This document shows, piece after piece, positions 1-7,287 of a DNA stretch of 64,000 nucleotides. Position 1 is the first letter of the stretch. Each line of letters starts with the position of its first letter. Source of the DNA: JAKAVN01 sp963796565. GTDB taxonomy: Bacteria; Desulfobacterota; Binatia; Binatales; Binataceae. The notes beneath the pieces are model-generated. The model saw only the letters and a list, made by a program, of their open reading frames with translations, did not search any database and had not been told where the DNA came from. The position numbers were made by a program, and so were the translations under genes. Where the stretch lies: assembly GCA_963796565.1 (NCBI GenBank), contig CAWCMA010000004.1:62001-126000 (forward strand), written 5' to 3'.

Positions 1-2
1 TC

Positions 3-344
3 CGCGGCTGGGCGTACAATTTTCTCGGCCGCGTCGATGACGCGATCGGCGAGTGCAAGAAAGCTATCGAGGTCGACCCGGCTTTCGGCAATCCCTACAA
101 CGACATCGGGGCCTACCTGATCGCCAAGGGCGAACTCGACGAGGCGGTGCCGTGGCTGGAGCAGGCCAAGCAGGCGCCGCGCTACGAGCCGCGCCACTTT
201 CCCTACATGAACCTGGGACGCCTTTACGCGGCCAAGGAGATGCTGCAGCAGGCGATCCGCGAGTTCGAGCGCGCGCTCGAACTTCAGCCAGGCGAGCCCA
301 CCTGCGAGGCCTTCATAGCCCGGCTGCGCGGAACGCTCAACTGA
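3..344 (+). CDS. TPR-repeat protein, C-terminal fragment
   Basis: The reading frame is open from the left edge of the window and stops at 342-344, so only the last 113 or so residues are present. They form about three tetratricopeptide repeats, recognisable by the pattern of Gly/Ala/Tyr at helix packing positions (for example NPYNDIGAYLIAKGELDEA and PYMNLGRLYAAKEMLQQA), with each repeat ending near a Pro such as VDP and LQP. TPR proteins are protein-protein scaffolds, and nothing here indicates the partner. The gene ends 44 bases before the peroxiredoxin gene on the same strand, so the two may be cotranscribed. The start and any N-terminal domain lie outside the window. Confidence 0.8.
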   Translation, partial: RGWAYNFLGRVDDAIGECKKAIEVDPAFGNPYNDIGAYLIAKGELDEAVPWLEQAKQAPRYEPRHFPYMNLGRLYAAKEMLQQAIREFERALELQPGEPTCEAFIARLRGTLN

Positions 345-388
345 GCGGCGATCCGTGCGCGGGTCGGCGAGGCCGAGGAGTAAGAGCG

Positions 389-835
389 ATGCTGAAGGCT
401 GGCGACCCGGCGCCGGACTTTACCCTGATGGCCGATGATGGCGGACAGTTCGAGCTGTCGAGCCTGCGCGGCCGCAGAGTTCTTCTGTGGTTTTTTCCCG
501 AAGCCGACACGCCGGGATGCAGTCTCGAGGGGCGCGGCTTACGCGACCATCGGGAATACTTCGACCAGAGCGCAATCGAGGTGGTCGGCATCAGTTTCGA
601 CAGCGTCGCTGACAACGCCGCCTTCGCGCGCAAATACGACTTCGGCTTCAGGCTGCTCAGCGATACCGCGCACGAGGTTGCCCTGGCATACGGCGCGTGC
701 GAGAGCCTCAAGGCAAGGTATCCCGAGCGCATCAGCTTCCTCATCGATTCCGGCGGGCGAATTGAGCGCGTTTACGACAAGGTCGATCCGCGCGACCATG
801 CCGCGCAGGTGCTGGCCGGGGTGCTCGACGTATAG
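389..835 (+). CDS. Bcp/PrxQ-type peroxiredoxin
   Basis: This 148-residue thioredoxin-fold protein has the AhpC/TSA layout: a start of the form LKAGDPAPDFTL, then a Trp-Phe-Phe-Pro strand, then the peroxidatic motif DTPGC with Cys44. The family reduces hydrogen peroxide and organic peroxides in the cytoplasm using thioredoxin. In classical Bcp proteins the resolving Cys sits five residues after the peroxidatic one. Here that position is Arg49, and the only other Cys is Cys104, so resolution must use Cys104, another subunit or a separate thiol. The ATG at 389 gives the normal family length, although the frame stays open upstream to base 53. Confidence 0.85.
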   Translation: MLKAGDPAPDFTLMADDGGQFELSSLRGRRVLLWFFPEADTPGCSLEGRGLRDHREYFDQSAIEVVGISFDSVADNAAFARKYDFGFRLLSDTAHEVALAYGACESLKARYPERISFLIDSGGRIERVYDKVDPRDHAAQVLAGVLDV

Positions 836-903
836 GCCGCCGCTCGCTTCGTCTCGAAAGAGACAGCCGGGGCGATGGCCCGTACCTTGCGTACTTGTCA
901 GCT

Positions 904-1416
904 ATGAATCCGCACAGTGTCATAGCTGATTCCGACGAATCGGCCGTTGTTGGCCCGCAAACCAACGCTAATCAAGCTGGCTCTTCTTCATGCGAGGTCG
1001 TTCCACCTGTCGAGCCTTCGCCAACGCTCGTCACGCCGCATCGGGATGAGCCAGATGAGTCAGAAAAGCGTCTCACAGCCGAACGTTCGGCATCAGATTC
1101 CGAACAGGTGAGAGCTAGTGTGATTCGGAGCGCCGCGAGAGCTAAAGTGCCCGGCGAAGCATCGGCTAACACCACGGCGGCCGTGGCCGAGGAGCAGGTC
1201 GAGGCCGCGTGGCCTCTCACGCTGGACCAGGTCGTCAAGCAAACTCTGGTTCGCTTGTTGCGCGAGACCGCGGGCAATCGCCGCCGCACGGCGAGCCTGC
1301 TCGGAATCTCGCGCTCGACCTTGTACCGGATGCTCGCGCGCTACGATATCGATCACGTCGGCCGTCCGATGCCTGCGCCCAAGCCCCGGACCGACCTGCC
1401 CATGCCGCCGGCGTAG
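904..1416 (+). CDS. Fis-type helix-turn-helix regulator with disordered N-terminus
   Basis: The last 60 residues contain a Fis/NtrC-type DNA-binding domain (HTH_8): a leading helix ending in LRETAGNRRRTASLLGIS, then the recognition helix RSTLYRMLARY. The first 100 residues are rich in Ser, Ala, Glu and Pro and look disordered. The AAA+ and receiver domains that normally precede this HTH in sigma-54 activators are absent, so it is a free-standing DNA-binding protein of unknown target. A TTG at 895 is also possible, but ATG 904 is preferred. It sits between the peroxiredoxin and xdhC without an obvious operon link, because the gap to xdhC is about 200 bases. The regulator assignment is strong and its role is unknown. 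Confidence 0.7.
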   Translation: MNPHSVIADSDESAVVGPQTNANQAGSSSCEVVPPVEPSPTLVTPHRDEPDESEKRLTAERSASDSEQVRASVIRSAARAKVPGEASANTTAAVAEEQVEAAWPLTLDQVVKQTLVRLLRETAGNRRRTASLLGISRSTLYRMLARYDIDHVGRPMPAPKPRTDLPMPPA

Positions 1417-1623
1417 CCACTCCCAAAACGCCGACAATCAGCGGCGCGCCTGCACCATCCCGTTTGCCCCGGTAGAACGGCGATGACTTTCGATCCACAA
1501 TAAGAACACGGGCAGCAAGAGCACGAGACAGTCGGATGCCTCGGCCAAACGGCGAGGTATCGAGCCGAAGCGCGCGTCCTTCGCGCCAACGGCATTGACG
1601 GAACCGTTGGGAGCAGGTTGAGC

Positions 1624-2805
1624 ATGATCGGGCCGGAAGAGATTTGGGCCGAAGCGGTACGAACGCTGGAGCGCGGCAAGCCGTTTGCGCTGGCCACCGT
1701 GGTTAACGTTCGTGGCTCGACGCCTCGCGAGGTCGGAGCCAAGATGATCGTGCGCGACGACGGCCAGTTCGGGACTATCGGCGGCGGCTGCGGCGAGGCC
1801 GAGGTCTTCCGCAAAGCTCGCGTATTACTTGAAGATGATGGTGAGGCCCGGCTGGCCGAGGTTGATCTCACGGGCGACTTCGACCAGCAGCAGATCGGCA
1901 CCTGCGGCGGCATCATGGACGTTTTCATCGATCTGTGGCGGCCGCGCACGGATCTGGAAATCGCGCGTCGGCTGGCCGAAGCGGCCGACCACAACCGGCC
2001 CGCCGCGCTGCTCACGGTGGTCGATCCCGGGAGTTCGCCGGGGAGTTCGTCTGGCACGGCGCCCACAGCAAAGGTCGGCGAGCGCACCGTGGTCGATGTA
2101 TCGCGGCGCGCGGCCCCGCTCGACGGTTTCGCGGGCTTGGACGCGAGCGCGGCGCAGCAGCTTGGCGAGCGCACTGCGGATGCGGTGGCGGCGCTGTTCG
2201 AGGTCGGCGGCGACGGTACGGTGCGGCCGGCCACGCGAATCGAGCCGAGCGGCACGCCGCGGGTTTTTCTCGATCCGATCACCGGCGCGCAGCGGCTGAT
2301 AATCGTCGGCGCCGGCCATATCGCGCAGCCGCTCGCGCAACTCGGCTCGATGCTGGGCTTCCACGTCACGGTGATCGACGACCGCGCGGCCTTCGCCAAC
2401 CGCGAGCGCTTTCCCAATGCCGATCAGATAGTCGTGCGGCCGTTCGCCGCCGCGATCGAGGCCCTGGAGCTCGACCGCCATTGCTACCTGCTCTCGGTCA
2501 CTCGCGGCCATGCCTTCGACGAAGAGGTTTTGCGTACCGCGCTCAAACGGCGCAATGGCGCTTTCATCGGGATGATCGGTTCGCGCCGGCGCGTGCGCGC
2601 GACCCTCGAGCGCATCGCCGAGGACGGCGTCCCCGCATCCGAGCTTGAAGAGGTCCACGCGCCGCTCGGCGTCGATCTCGGCGCCGAGACGCCGGCCGAG
2701 ATCGCCGTTTCGATAATTGGCGAGATCATTCGCGAACGTCGTACGGGAGCGCGCGATCCGTTCAGCCTCGGGGTCAAGCTCGGGCGGCTGCGGCGTTCGG
2801 ACTAG
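1624..2805 (+). CDS. xdhC: XdhC/CoxI family molybdenum-enzyme maturation protein
   Basis: XdhC-family proteins bind molybdenum cofactor, help to sulfurate it and insert it into xanthine dehydrogenase-type hydroxylases. The N-terminal XdhC_CoxI domain shows the hallmark GSTPREVGAKM and the glycine-rich GTIGGGCGEAEV (first 70 residues). The C-terminal Rossmann-like XdhC_C domain shows LIIVGAGHIAQPLAQL and later FIGMIGSRRRVRATL. The length of 393 residues is typical. ATG 1624 is preferred over TTG 1618 because a GGAG at 1610-1613 is correctly spaced only for the ATG. The next gene, mocA-like, begins 8 bases after the stop, a classic pairing. No molybdenum hydroxylase structural genes are present in this window. 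Confidence 0.85.
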   Translation: MIGPEEIWAEAVRTLERGKPFALATVVNVRGSTPREVGAKMIVRDDGQFGTIGGGCGEAEVFRKARVLLEDDGEARLAEVDLTGDFDQQQIGTCGGIMDVFIDLWRPRTDLEIARRLAEAADHNRPAALLTVVDPGSSPGSSSGTAPTAKVGERTVVDVSRRAAPLDGFAGLDASAAQQLGERTADAVAALFEVGGDGTVRPATRIEPSGTPRVFLDPITGAQRLIIVGAGHIAQPLAQLGSMLGFHVTVIDDRAAFANRERFPNADQIVVRPFAAAIEALELDRHCYLLSVTRGHAFDEEVLRTALKRRNGAFIGMIGSRRRVRATLERIAEDGVPASELEEVHAPLGVDLGAETPAEIAVSIIGEIIRERRTGARDPFSLGVKLGRLRRSD

Positions 2806-2813
2806 GCGCACCC

Positions 2814-3476
2814 GTGCGGAGCGACCCGGTCGTAGTGGCGCGTCAAGCCGGAAGCGGACCCTCGGGTGCTGTCGTGCCGTTCGAAGCGATACTGCTGGCG
2901 GCAGGAGAGTCGCGTCGGATGGGTTATCCCAAACCGCTGCTTAGGCTGGGTTCGCGCACCTTCATCGAGGTACTTGCGGCCGCGATGCTCCAAAGCGTAG
3001 CGCGCCTGATAGTGGTGGTCGGCGCGCATGCCGGCGCGGTGCGCGCTGCGATCCCCGACGATCCGCGAATTGCCGTAGTCGAAAATCCCGACTATCTTCG
3101 TGGCCAACTTTCCTCGATCAAGGCCGCGCTCCCTCGGGTCGGCCTCGATGCGGTCGGCGTGCTGATTCACCTGGCGGACCATCCGATGGTTCGTGCGGAG
3201 ACCTTCGCCGCGATTACCGACGGTTATCGGCGCTTGGGCAAGCCGATAGTGATCGCGCGTTATCGGGGGCGCCGCGGCCATCCCGTACTGTTTGCGCGCG
3301 CGCTCTTTGGCGAGCTTGCGGCCGCGCCCGAAGATCAGGGAGCCCGAGTGGTGGTGGCTGCAGACCCGGCCCGAGTTGCCTATGTCGACGTTGACGACCC
3401 CGGCGTGCTGACCGACCTCGATACTCCCGAAGATCTGGAACGTGCCGGTCTCGGCCGGCCGCCAAGGCAAGCGTAG
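2814..3476 (+). CDS. mocA: MocA-type molybdenum cofactor nucleotidyltransferase
   Basis: The protein is a 220-residue MobA-like NTP transferase. The nucleotide-binding loop reads ILLAAGESRRMGYPKPLLRL around residues 25-44, and the metal-binding region is IHLADHPMVRAETF, followed by RRGHPVLF. In this family the enzyme joins CMP (MocA) or GMP (MobA) to molybdopterin, and its placement directly after xdhC favours the CMP form used by xanthine dehydrogenase-type hydroxylases. The start is GTG 2814, within an 8-base gap after xdhC, which implies cotranscription. The CTP preference is inferred from context and has not been read from specificity residues. A short GC hairpin with four T residues follows at 3515-3534. 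Confidence 0.8.
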   Translation: MRSDPVVVARQAGSGPSGAVVPFEAILLAAGESRRMGYPKPLLRLGSRTFIEVLAAAMLQSVARLIVVVGAHAGAVRAAIPDDPRIAVVENPDYLRGQLSSIKAALPRVGLDAVGVLIHLADHPMVRAETFAAITDGYRRLGKPIVIARYRGRRGHPVLFARALFGELAAAPEDQGARVVVAADPARVAYVDVDDPGVLTDLDTPEDLERAGLGRPPRQA

Positions 3477-3514
3477 TGCCAGGCAGGCGAAGCTGCTCGA
3501 TGAGAACGGATTTA

Positions 3515-3534
3515 GCCCGAAATCGGGCACTTTT
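3515..3534 (+). terminator. Putative intrinsic terminator after mocA
   Basis: Arms GCCCG (3515-3519) and CGGGC (3524-3528) surround an AAAT loop and are followed by ACTTTT. The stem is short but lies 38 bases after the mocA stop and upstream of the sigma-factor start, where a boundary is expected. Confidence 0.45.
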
Positions 3535-3576
3535 CGATGTAACCAGGTGCCGGAGCCGTCGTACTTCCTATCAGGT

Positions 3577-4215
3577 ATGCGTGTTAACCTTGCATTCAAG
3601 CGATTCGCGCGTAGCGTGTCGGAGCCATCGGACCAGGACCTGGTAGCGGGGGCGCTGAGCGGCGACTCCGCGGCCTTCGCGGAGTTGGCCACGCGCCATC
3701 GCCCACGCGTCGAGCGTATTTGCCAGCGTTTTTTTTCCGACGCCGAGCAAGTGCGAGATTCGGCCCAGGAAACCTTCATCCATGCCTATGGCGGCCTGAA
3801 GGGCTACCGCGCCGAAATTCCGTTCGGCGCCTGGTTGCGCGCCATCGCGACCAACCTGTGCTATGACGAATTGCGACGGCGCCGGCGTCGCCCCGAGGAG
3901 TTGGTGGCCGACTTCAGCGCGGCCGAGGCGAATTGGGTGGGGCTGGTCAATACGGCTACGCCCGAGGCATTGGTCGAAGCGGCCGAGGAACGGCGCGAGG
4001 CCAAAACGCTGGCCGACAAGTTGCTGGCGACGTTACGGCCAGAGGATAGGTTGGTGTTGACGCTGCAGAACGGCGAGGAGCTCAGCGTCAGCGAAATTGC
4101 CGCGATCGTCGGCTGGAGCGAGGCCAAGGTTAAAATCCGCGCCTTTCGAGCTCGACAGGCGTTGCGCCGTCAGGCGGCGCGCCTGGTGCGGCCGCTCAAA
4201 GCGGAGAATAAATGA
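3577..4215 (+). CDS. ECF-type RNA polymerase sigma factor
   Basis: This 212-residue protein has sigma-70 region 2 (DLVAGALSGDSAAFAELATRH through SAQETFIHAYGGLKGYR and FGAWLRAIATNLCYDELRR) and region 4 (LRPEDRLVLTLQNGEELSVSEIAAIVGWSEAKVKIRAFRARQALR). Region 3 is absent, which makes it an extracytoplasmic-function sigma factor that directs RNA polymerase to stress promoters. ATG 3577 is the first start giving normal family length. Its stop overlaps the anti-sigma start in an ATGA, so translation is coupled. With a zinc anti-sigma factor and a Spy/CnrX-like periplasmic protein behind it, the unit resembles metal or envelope stress systems such as CnrYXH. The inducing signal is not visible in the sequence. 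Confidence 0.9.
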   Translation: MRVNLAFKRFARSVSEPSDQDLVAGALSGDSAAFAELATRHRPRVERICQRFFSDAEQVRDSAQETFIHAYGGLKGYRAEIPFGAWLRAIATNLCYDELRRRRRRPEELVADFSAAEANWVGLVNTATPEALVEAAEERREAKTLADKLLATLRPEDRLVLTLQNGEELSVSEIAAIVGWSEAKVKIRAFRARQALRRQAARLVRPLKAENK

Positions 4216-4778
4216 TGAACTGTTTCGAAGCACGTCAGGATTTTGTGGGCTTTTGGCAGCGCTCGCTCGACGGCGAACGCCGCCGCGAGCTGCTCGCGCA
4301 CCTCGCGGGATGCGCCAAGTGCGACCGGGCATTTCGGGCCTTTGCGCTGACCGCGCCGATGCTCCATTCCAAGGGCGCGGTGGCGAACGAGGCGGTGGCT
4401 GACGCGGATAGGATCAGCGCGACGCGTCACGTCGAGCAGAGTACCCCACGGCACGCGTCAACTCGCATGCCTATCGAGATGAACGGAATGCGCCGTGCCG
4501 ACGCTCGTCGCGCGGCTGAAATCCTTGAGCGCGCGTCGGTCTACCGTCTCGCGGAGCGCCGCCCGTCGCGTCAGTGGCGCGACGCCGCGGCGGGATTGTC
4601 GGCGGTGGCGGCGGCGGTGCTGCTCGCCTACTTCTCGATAGCTGCGCCAGCTCAGTCCTTCGACGACGCGCTGACCAATTCGGATTCGATTTCCGAAGCG
4701 GCTACACAGCCGGACACGGATTTCCTCGGACAGCAGATGCCCTCAATGCCAGCGGTGAGCGGCGACCTTGCCGGATAA
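4212..4778 (+). CDS. Zinc-binding (ZAS-type) transmembrane anti-sigma factor
   Basis: The first 45 residues contain the zinc anti-sigma signature His30-x3-Cys34-x2-Cys37 (AHLAGCAKC), the hallmark of the ZAS/zf-HC2 domain that clamps the cognate ECF sigma factor. A single hydrophobic segment follows at roughly residues 122-141 (GLSAVAAAVLLAYFSIA), placing the last 45 residues, which are acidic and Ser-rich, in the periplasm. The 4-base overlap with the sigma gene identifies its partner. The downstream Spy-like gene overlaps its 3' end by 11 bases. Release of sigma by periplasmic signalling or proteolysis is the family norm and is inferred here. Confidence 0.85.
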   Translation: MMNCFEARQDFVGFWQRSLDGERRRELLAHLAGCAKCDRAFRAFALTAPMLHSKGAVANEAVADADRISATRHVEQSTPRHASTRMPIEMNGMRRADARRAAEILERASVYRLAERRPSRQWRDAAAGLSAVAAAVLLAYFSIAAPAQSFDDALTNSDSISEAATQPDTDFLGQQMPSMPAVSGDLAG

Positions 4779-5205
4779 GGGCAAAGGCTGGCTTTTGGTG
4801 ACGGTTGCGGCGGTGGGCCTGGCAATCGGATTCGCCGCGAGCAGCTTAGCCTACCGCTATCGATGGCTCGGCGTTCCACGCGGGCCGTTCATCGAGCGGA
4901 TGCAACACGAGCTGAATTTGACGCCCGCGCAGCGCGATCAGATCCTTCAGATTATAAACGAGACGCGCGCCAAGATGATGAACCTGCGCGAGGAGTTCCA
5001 GCATCAGCGCCGCGAACAGATGCGTCAGGCGCGCGCTCGAGTGCACGCCCTCCTCACGCCCGAGCAACAGGAGAAATTCGATCGCGAATTCAGGCCGCCC
5101 CCCGATCACGACCGCGACGGCGGTCCGGGCATGCATGAAGGTGAGGGCGGTCCTCACGAAGGCCCTCCCGACGGACCTCATGACGGCGACGGCCCTCCTC
5201 CGTAG
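4768..5205 (+). CDS. Spy/CnrX-like periplasmic heavy-metal sensor protein
   Basis: The protein has 145 residues and starts from TTG inside the end of the anti-sigma gene. An N-terminal hydrophobic segment (residues about 8-28) is a signal anchor. The periplasmic part is a helical Spy/CpxP/heavy-metal-sensor domain with two LTPxQ-type turns (LNLTPAQRDQILQI near 49-62 and LLTPEQQEKFDREF near 93-107). The last 35 residues are a low-complexity tail of Pro, Gly, Asp and several His, which could bind metal ions. Family members such as CnrX sense Ni/Co/Cu and relieve anti-sigma inhibition, while Spy members act as chaperones. The operon position behind sigma and anti-sigma favours the sensor role, by inference. 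Confidence 0.75.
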   Translation: MPDKGKGWLLVTVAAVGLAIGFAASSLAYRYRWLGVPRGPFIERMQHELNLTPAQRDQILQIINETRAKMMNLREEFQHQRREQMRQARARVHALLTPEQQEKFDREFRPPPDHDRDGGPGMHEGEGGPHEGPPDGPHDGDGPPP

Positions 5206-5237
5206 TCTCCGCGGAGTCCGTCAAGCCTCATTTCAAA

Positions 5238-5268
5238 ACGCCTGCCGGCATGGCGTGGCGGCAGGTGT
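5238..5268 (+). terminator. Hairpin terminator closing the sigma operon
   Basis: Ten-base arms 5238-5247 (ACGCCTGCCG) and 5259-5268 (CGGCAGGTGT, with one G-T wobble) enclose an 11-base loop, 33 bases after the last stop. The following TTCATTGCTT is only weakly T-rich, so this is either an imperfect intrinsic terminator or an mRNA-end stabiliser. Confidence 0.45.
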
Positions 5269-5388
5269 TCATTGCTTAGCTCGCGGTCCCTTCGTTTGCT
5301 TCTCGTTGGCTGGCAACGATTTCGTCATTCCTCGGAGAGCTTTGCTACAATCCACTCAGAATGCGAGTTGCTCAGGAGTAATGGTCTT

Positions 5389-6330
5389 ATGAGTGACGCC
5401 GACAACCTTCGTTATACAAAGATACCACTCAATAACGGCTCCGATGCGATTCCAGCGCTTGGCTTTGGCACGCTGATTCCTGATCCGATCGCAACAAGAG
5501 AGGCAGTCAGGATTTCGCTGAAGGTGGGCTTTCGTCAATTCGATTGCGCTGAACGCTATCGAAATGAAGAACACGTGGGCGATGCAATGCGGTCGGTGTT
5601 CGAGGAGGGCAACGTCAGGAGGAAGGACGTTTTTGTAGGTACGAAGCTCTGGAACAACAATCATCGTCCCGAACGCGTTAGACCCGCCTTCGAGGCAAGT
5701 CTGAAAAGACTGCAACTGGACTATGTCGATCTATACAGCATCCATACTCCATTCGCTTTTAAAGCCGGGGACGAGCAAGACCCGAGAGACAAGAACGGTA
5801 ATGTGATTTATGACGATGCGGCGACTCTGACGAATACTTGGAAGGCTTTGGAGAGCCTGGTCGACGAAGGTCAGTGCAAGGCGATCGGCTTATCGAACGT
5901 CAGTTTGGGACAGGTGAAAGAGGTGTTTGAAATCGCACGCATAAAGCCGGCTGTGGTTCAGGTCGAATCTCATCCATATCTCCCCGAATGGGATCTGCTC
6001 GACTATTGCAAGAAAAATGGCACCGTGATTCAGGCCTTCGCGGCGTTAGGTCATGGTATCCAACCGAGATTGCTCGACGATCCTGTCATTATCGCCATCG
6101 CCAAGCGCGTCCACAAAACCCCAGCGCAAGTCCTGCTGGCCTGGGCGCTGCAGCGCGGCACGGCTCCTCTCACCACAGCTACAGGTATCCGCCACATCGA
6201 GGAAAATTTTGATATCTCGGCTCTTCCCGATAACGCCATCGAAGAGATCACTCAAGGGATCAGTACTCGAGTCAGACTCAATTCGGTTGTTGACACGGGC
6301 ATCCCGGGGTTCATTCCCAAGGGGAGATGA
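5389..6330 (+). CDS. Aldo/keto reductase
   Basis: This 313-residue TIM-barrel oxidoreductase reduces aldehydes or ketones with NADPH. The catalytic tetrad is visible as Asp52 and Tyr57 in FDCAERY, Lys86 in FVGTKLW and His119 in LYSIHTP. Family signatures follow, including AIGLSNVSLGQV and LLAWALQRG. ATG 5389 follows a GGAG-like stretch (CAGGAGTAATGGTCTT). Codon use is noticeably less GC-rich than in the neighbours: the first 60 coding bases are about half G+C while flanking genes are mostly G/C at third positions, which suggests recent acquisition. The gene has no operon partner on its strand and is followed by a 270-base region holding a possible gene remnant. Confidence 0.9.
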   Translation: MSDADNLRYTKIPLNNGSDAIPALGFGTLIPDPIATREAVRISLKVGFRQFDCAERYRNEEHVGDAMRSVFEEGNVRRKDVFVGTKLWNNNHRPERVRPAFEASLKRLQLDYVDLYSIHTPFAFKAGDEQDPRDKNGNVIYDDAATLTNTWKALESLVDEGQCKAIGLSNVSLGQVKEVFEIARIKPAVVQVESHPYLPEWDLLDYCKKNGTVIQAFAALGHGIQPRLLDDPVIIAIAKRVHKTPAQVLLAWALQRGTAPLTTATGIRHIEENFDISALPDNAIEEITQGISTRVRLNSVVDTGIPGFIPKGR

Positions 6331-6400
6331 ACGTTCAAGCCGGAATTTCCCGCTGAGCTGAGTATGCCGCGATTTGGCACTACAACATTCCCGACCGACT

Positions 6401-6598
6401 ATGGGTCTTTCAGCCGCAGACGCAGCCAGAATCAAAGCGGCGTTAAGTTCGCCGCCGAGGCGGTAAGCAGCTCGGACTTCATCCCGCCGCCGCGCCTACG
6501 TGGAACTCGCTGAAAATGCGCTAAAGCAACTCAATCTCGACGAGTTGAGTGGGGCAGTTATTGTCGCGACTCCGCGCGGCATACGCATCCGTCGTTGA
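6401..6598 (+). pseudogene. Possible small-gene remnant interrupted by an in-frame stop
   Basis: One frame starts at ATG 6401 and reads MGLSAADAARIKAAL before a TAA at 6464. In the same frame it then continues open for 43 codons, with protein-like content such as YVELAENALKQLNLDEL and VIVATPRGIRIRR, to TGA 6596-6598. The two halves look like pieces of one small helical protein, but I do not recognise a family. The rest of 6331-6603 holds nothing else I can support. It could equally be chance coding in GC-rich DNA. Confidence 0.25.
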
Positions 6599-6603
6599 GA
6601 CCG

Positions 6604-7161
6604 CTACATCGTGCCCAGGTCGCCCAGGACCTTGCGCGCCTCGGCTGCCACGGCCGGGTTTTTGGAGCTGTTGGTGGCGGCCAGATTGAGATAGTGCGCA
6701 GCCTGCTCGCGATTACCGAGCTGCGCGTAGACCTCGCCCAGCCTGAGCGCCGCGAAGGCCGAGCTCTGGTCGATTTGGTAAGCCTTCTGGTAGTAGGGCA
6801 GTGCGTCGGCCGCCTTGGGCGGCGTAAACGACATGTAGGCCTCGCCGATATTGAGATAGGCGCTGACTGAGCGGGGCTGGTACTTGATCAGCTTTTTATA
6901 GACCGAAACCACCTGGTCGAACTGCGATCGCGAGTTATAGTAGAGGCCGAGATAGACGTACGGATCCTCCAGCGTCGGATCGATATCGCTCGCCTGCCAC
7001 AACAGCTTCACCGCCTGCTGGGTGTCGGTCATGTTGATGGCCGCCTCGACCAGTGAGCGCGCCTTGGCCGCGTTGGCTTCGTCCGCGCGCGCAATGGCCG
7101 GCGTGCCCATCGCGAGCATCCCTACCAAGCTGAGCAGGGCCAGCTTCGCCCCGATCCGCAT
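6604..7161 (-). CDS. Secreted TPR-repeat protein
   Basis: The protein has 185 residues and begins MRIGAKLALLSLVGMLAMG, a signal peptide with a probable cleavage after Ala-Arg-Ala near residue 27. The mature part has about four TPR motifs (for example DPYVYLGLYYNSRSQFDQVV, SAYLNIGEAY and AFAALRLGEVYAQLGN), so it is a periplasmic or envelope scaffold. The start at ATG 7161 places the signal peptide at the N-terminus. The frame is open 19 codons further upstream, but those residues would precede the signal sequence. Transcription diverges from the hydrolase pair. No partner is evident. Confidence 0.7.
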   Translation of the reverse strand: MRIGAKLALLSLVGMLAMGTPAIARADEANAAKARSLVEAAINMTDTQQAVKLLWQASDIDPTLEDPYVYLGLYYNSRSQFDQVVSVYKKLIKYQPRSVSAYLNIGEAYMSFTPPKAADALPYYQKAYQIDQSSAFAALRLGEVYAQLGNREQAAHYLNLAATNSSKNPAVAAEARKVLGDLGTM

Positions 7162-7287
7162 TGAGTTGTTCGTACCTGCCACTGCTAGAATCGTGGCACG
7201 CGGAGTTGCGTGTTGCAAAGCCGCGGGCCCGACGCCTGCTTAGACGGCGCGTGGCACCGCGAGGTCAGGAAGGTTCAACGTCCGGGG

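Noticed and set aside
1353..2811. Minus-strand frames over xdhC
   Set aside because: They are antisense shadows. The plus-strand XdhC motifs and ribosome site are decisive.
5272..5388. N-terminal extension of the aldo/keto reductase from TTG 5272
   Set aside because: The extra 39 residues are unlike the family, and ATG 5389 has a better leader.
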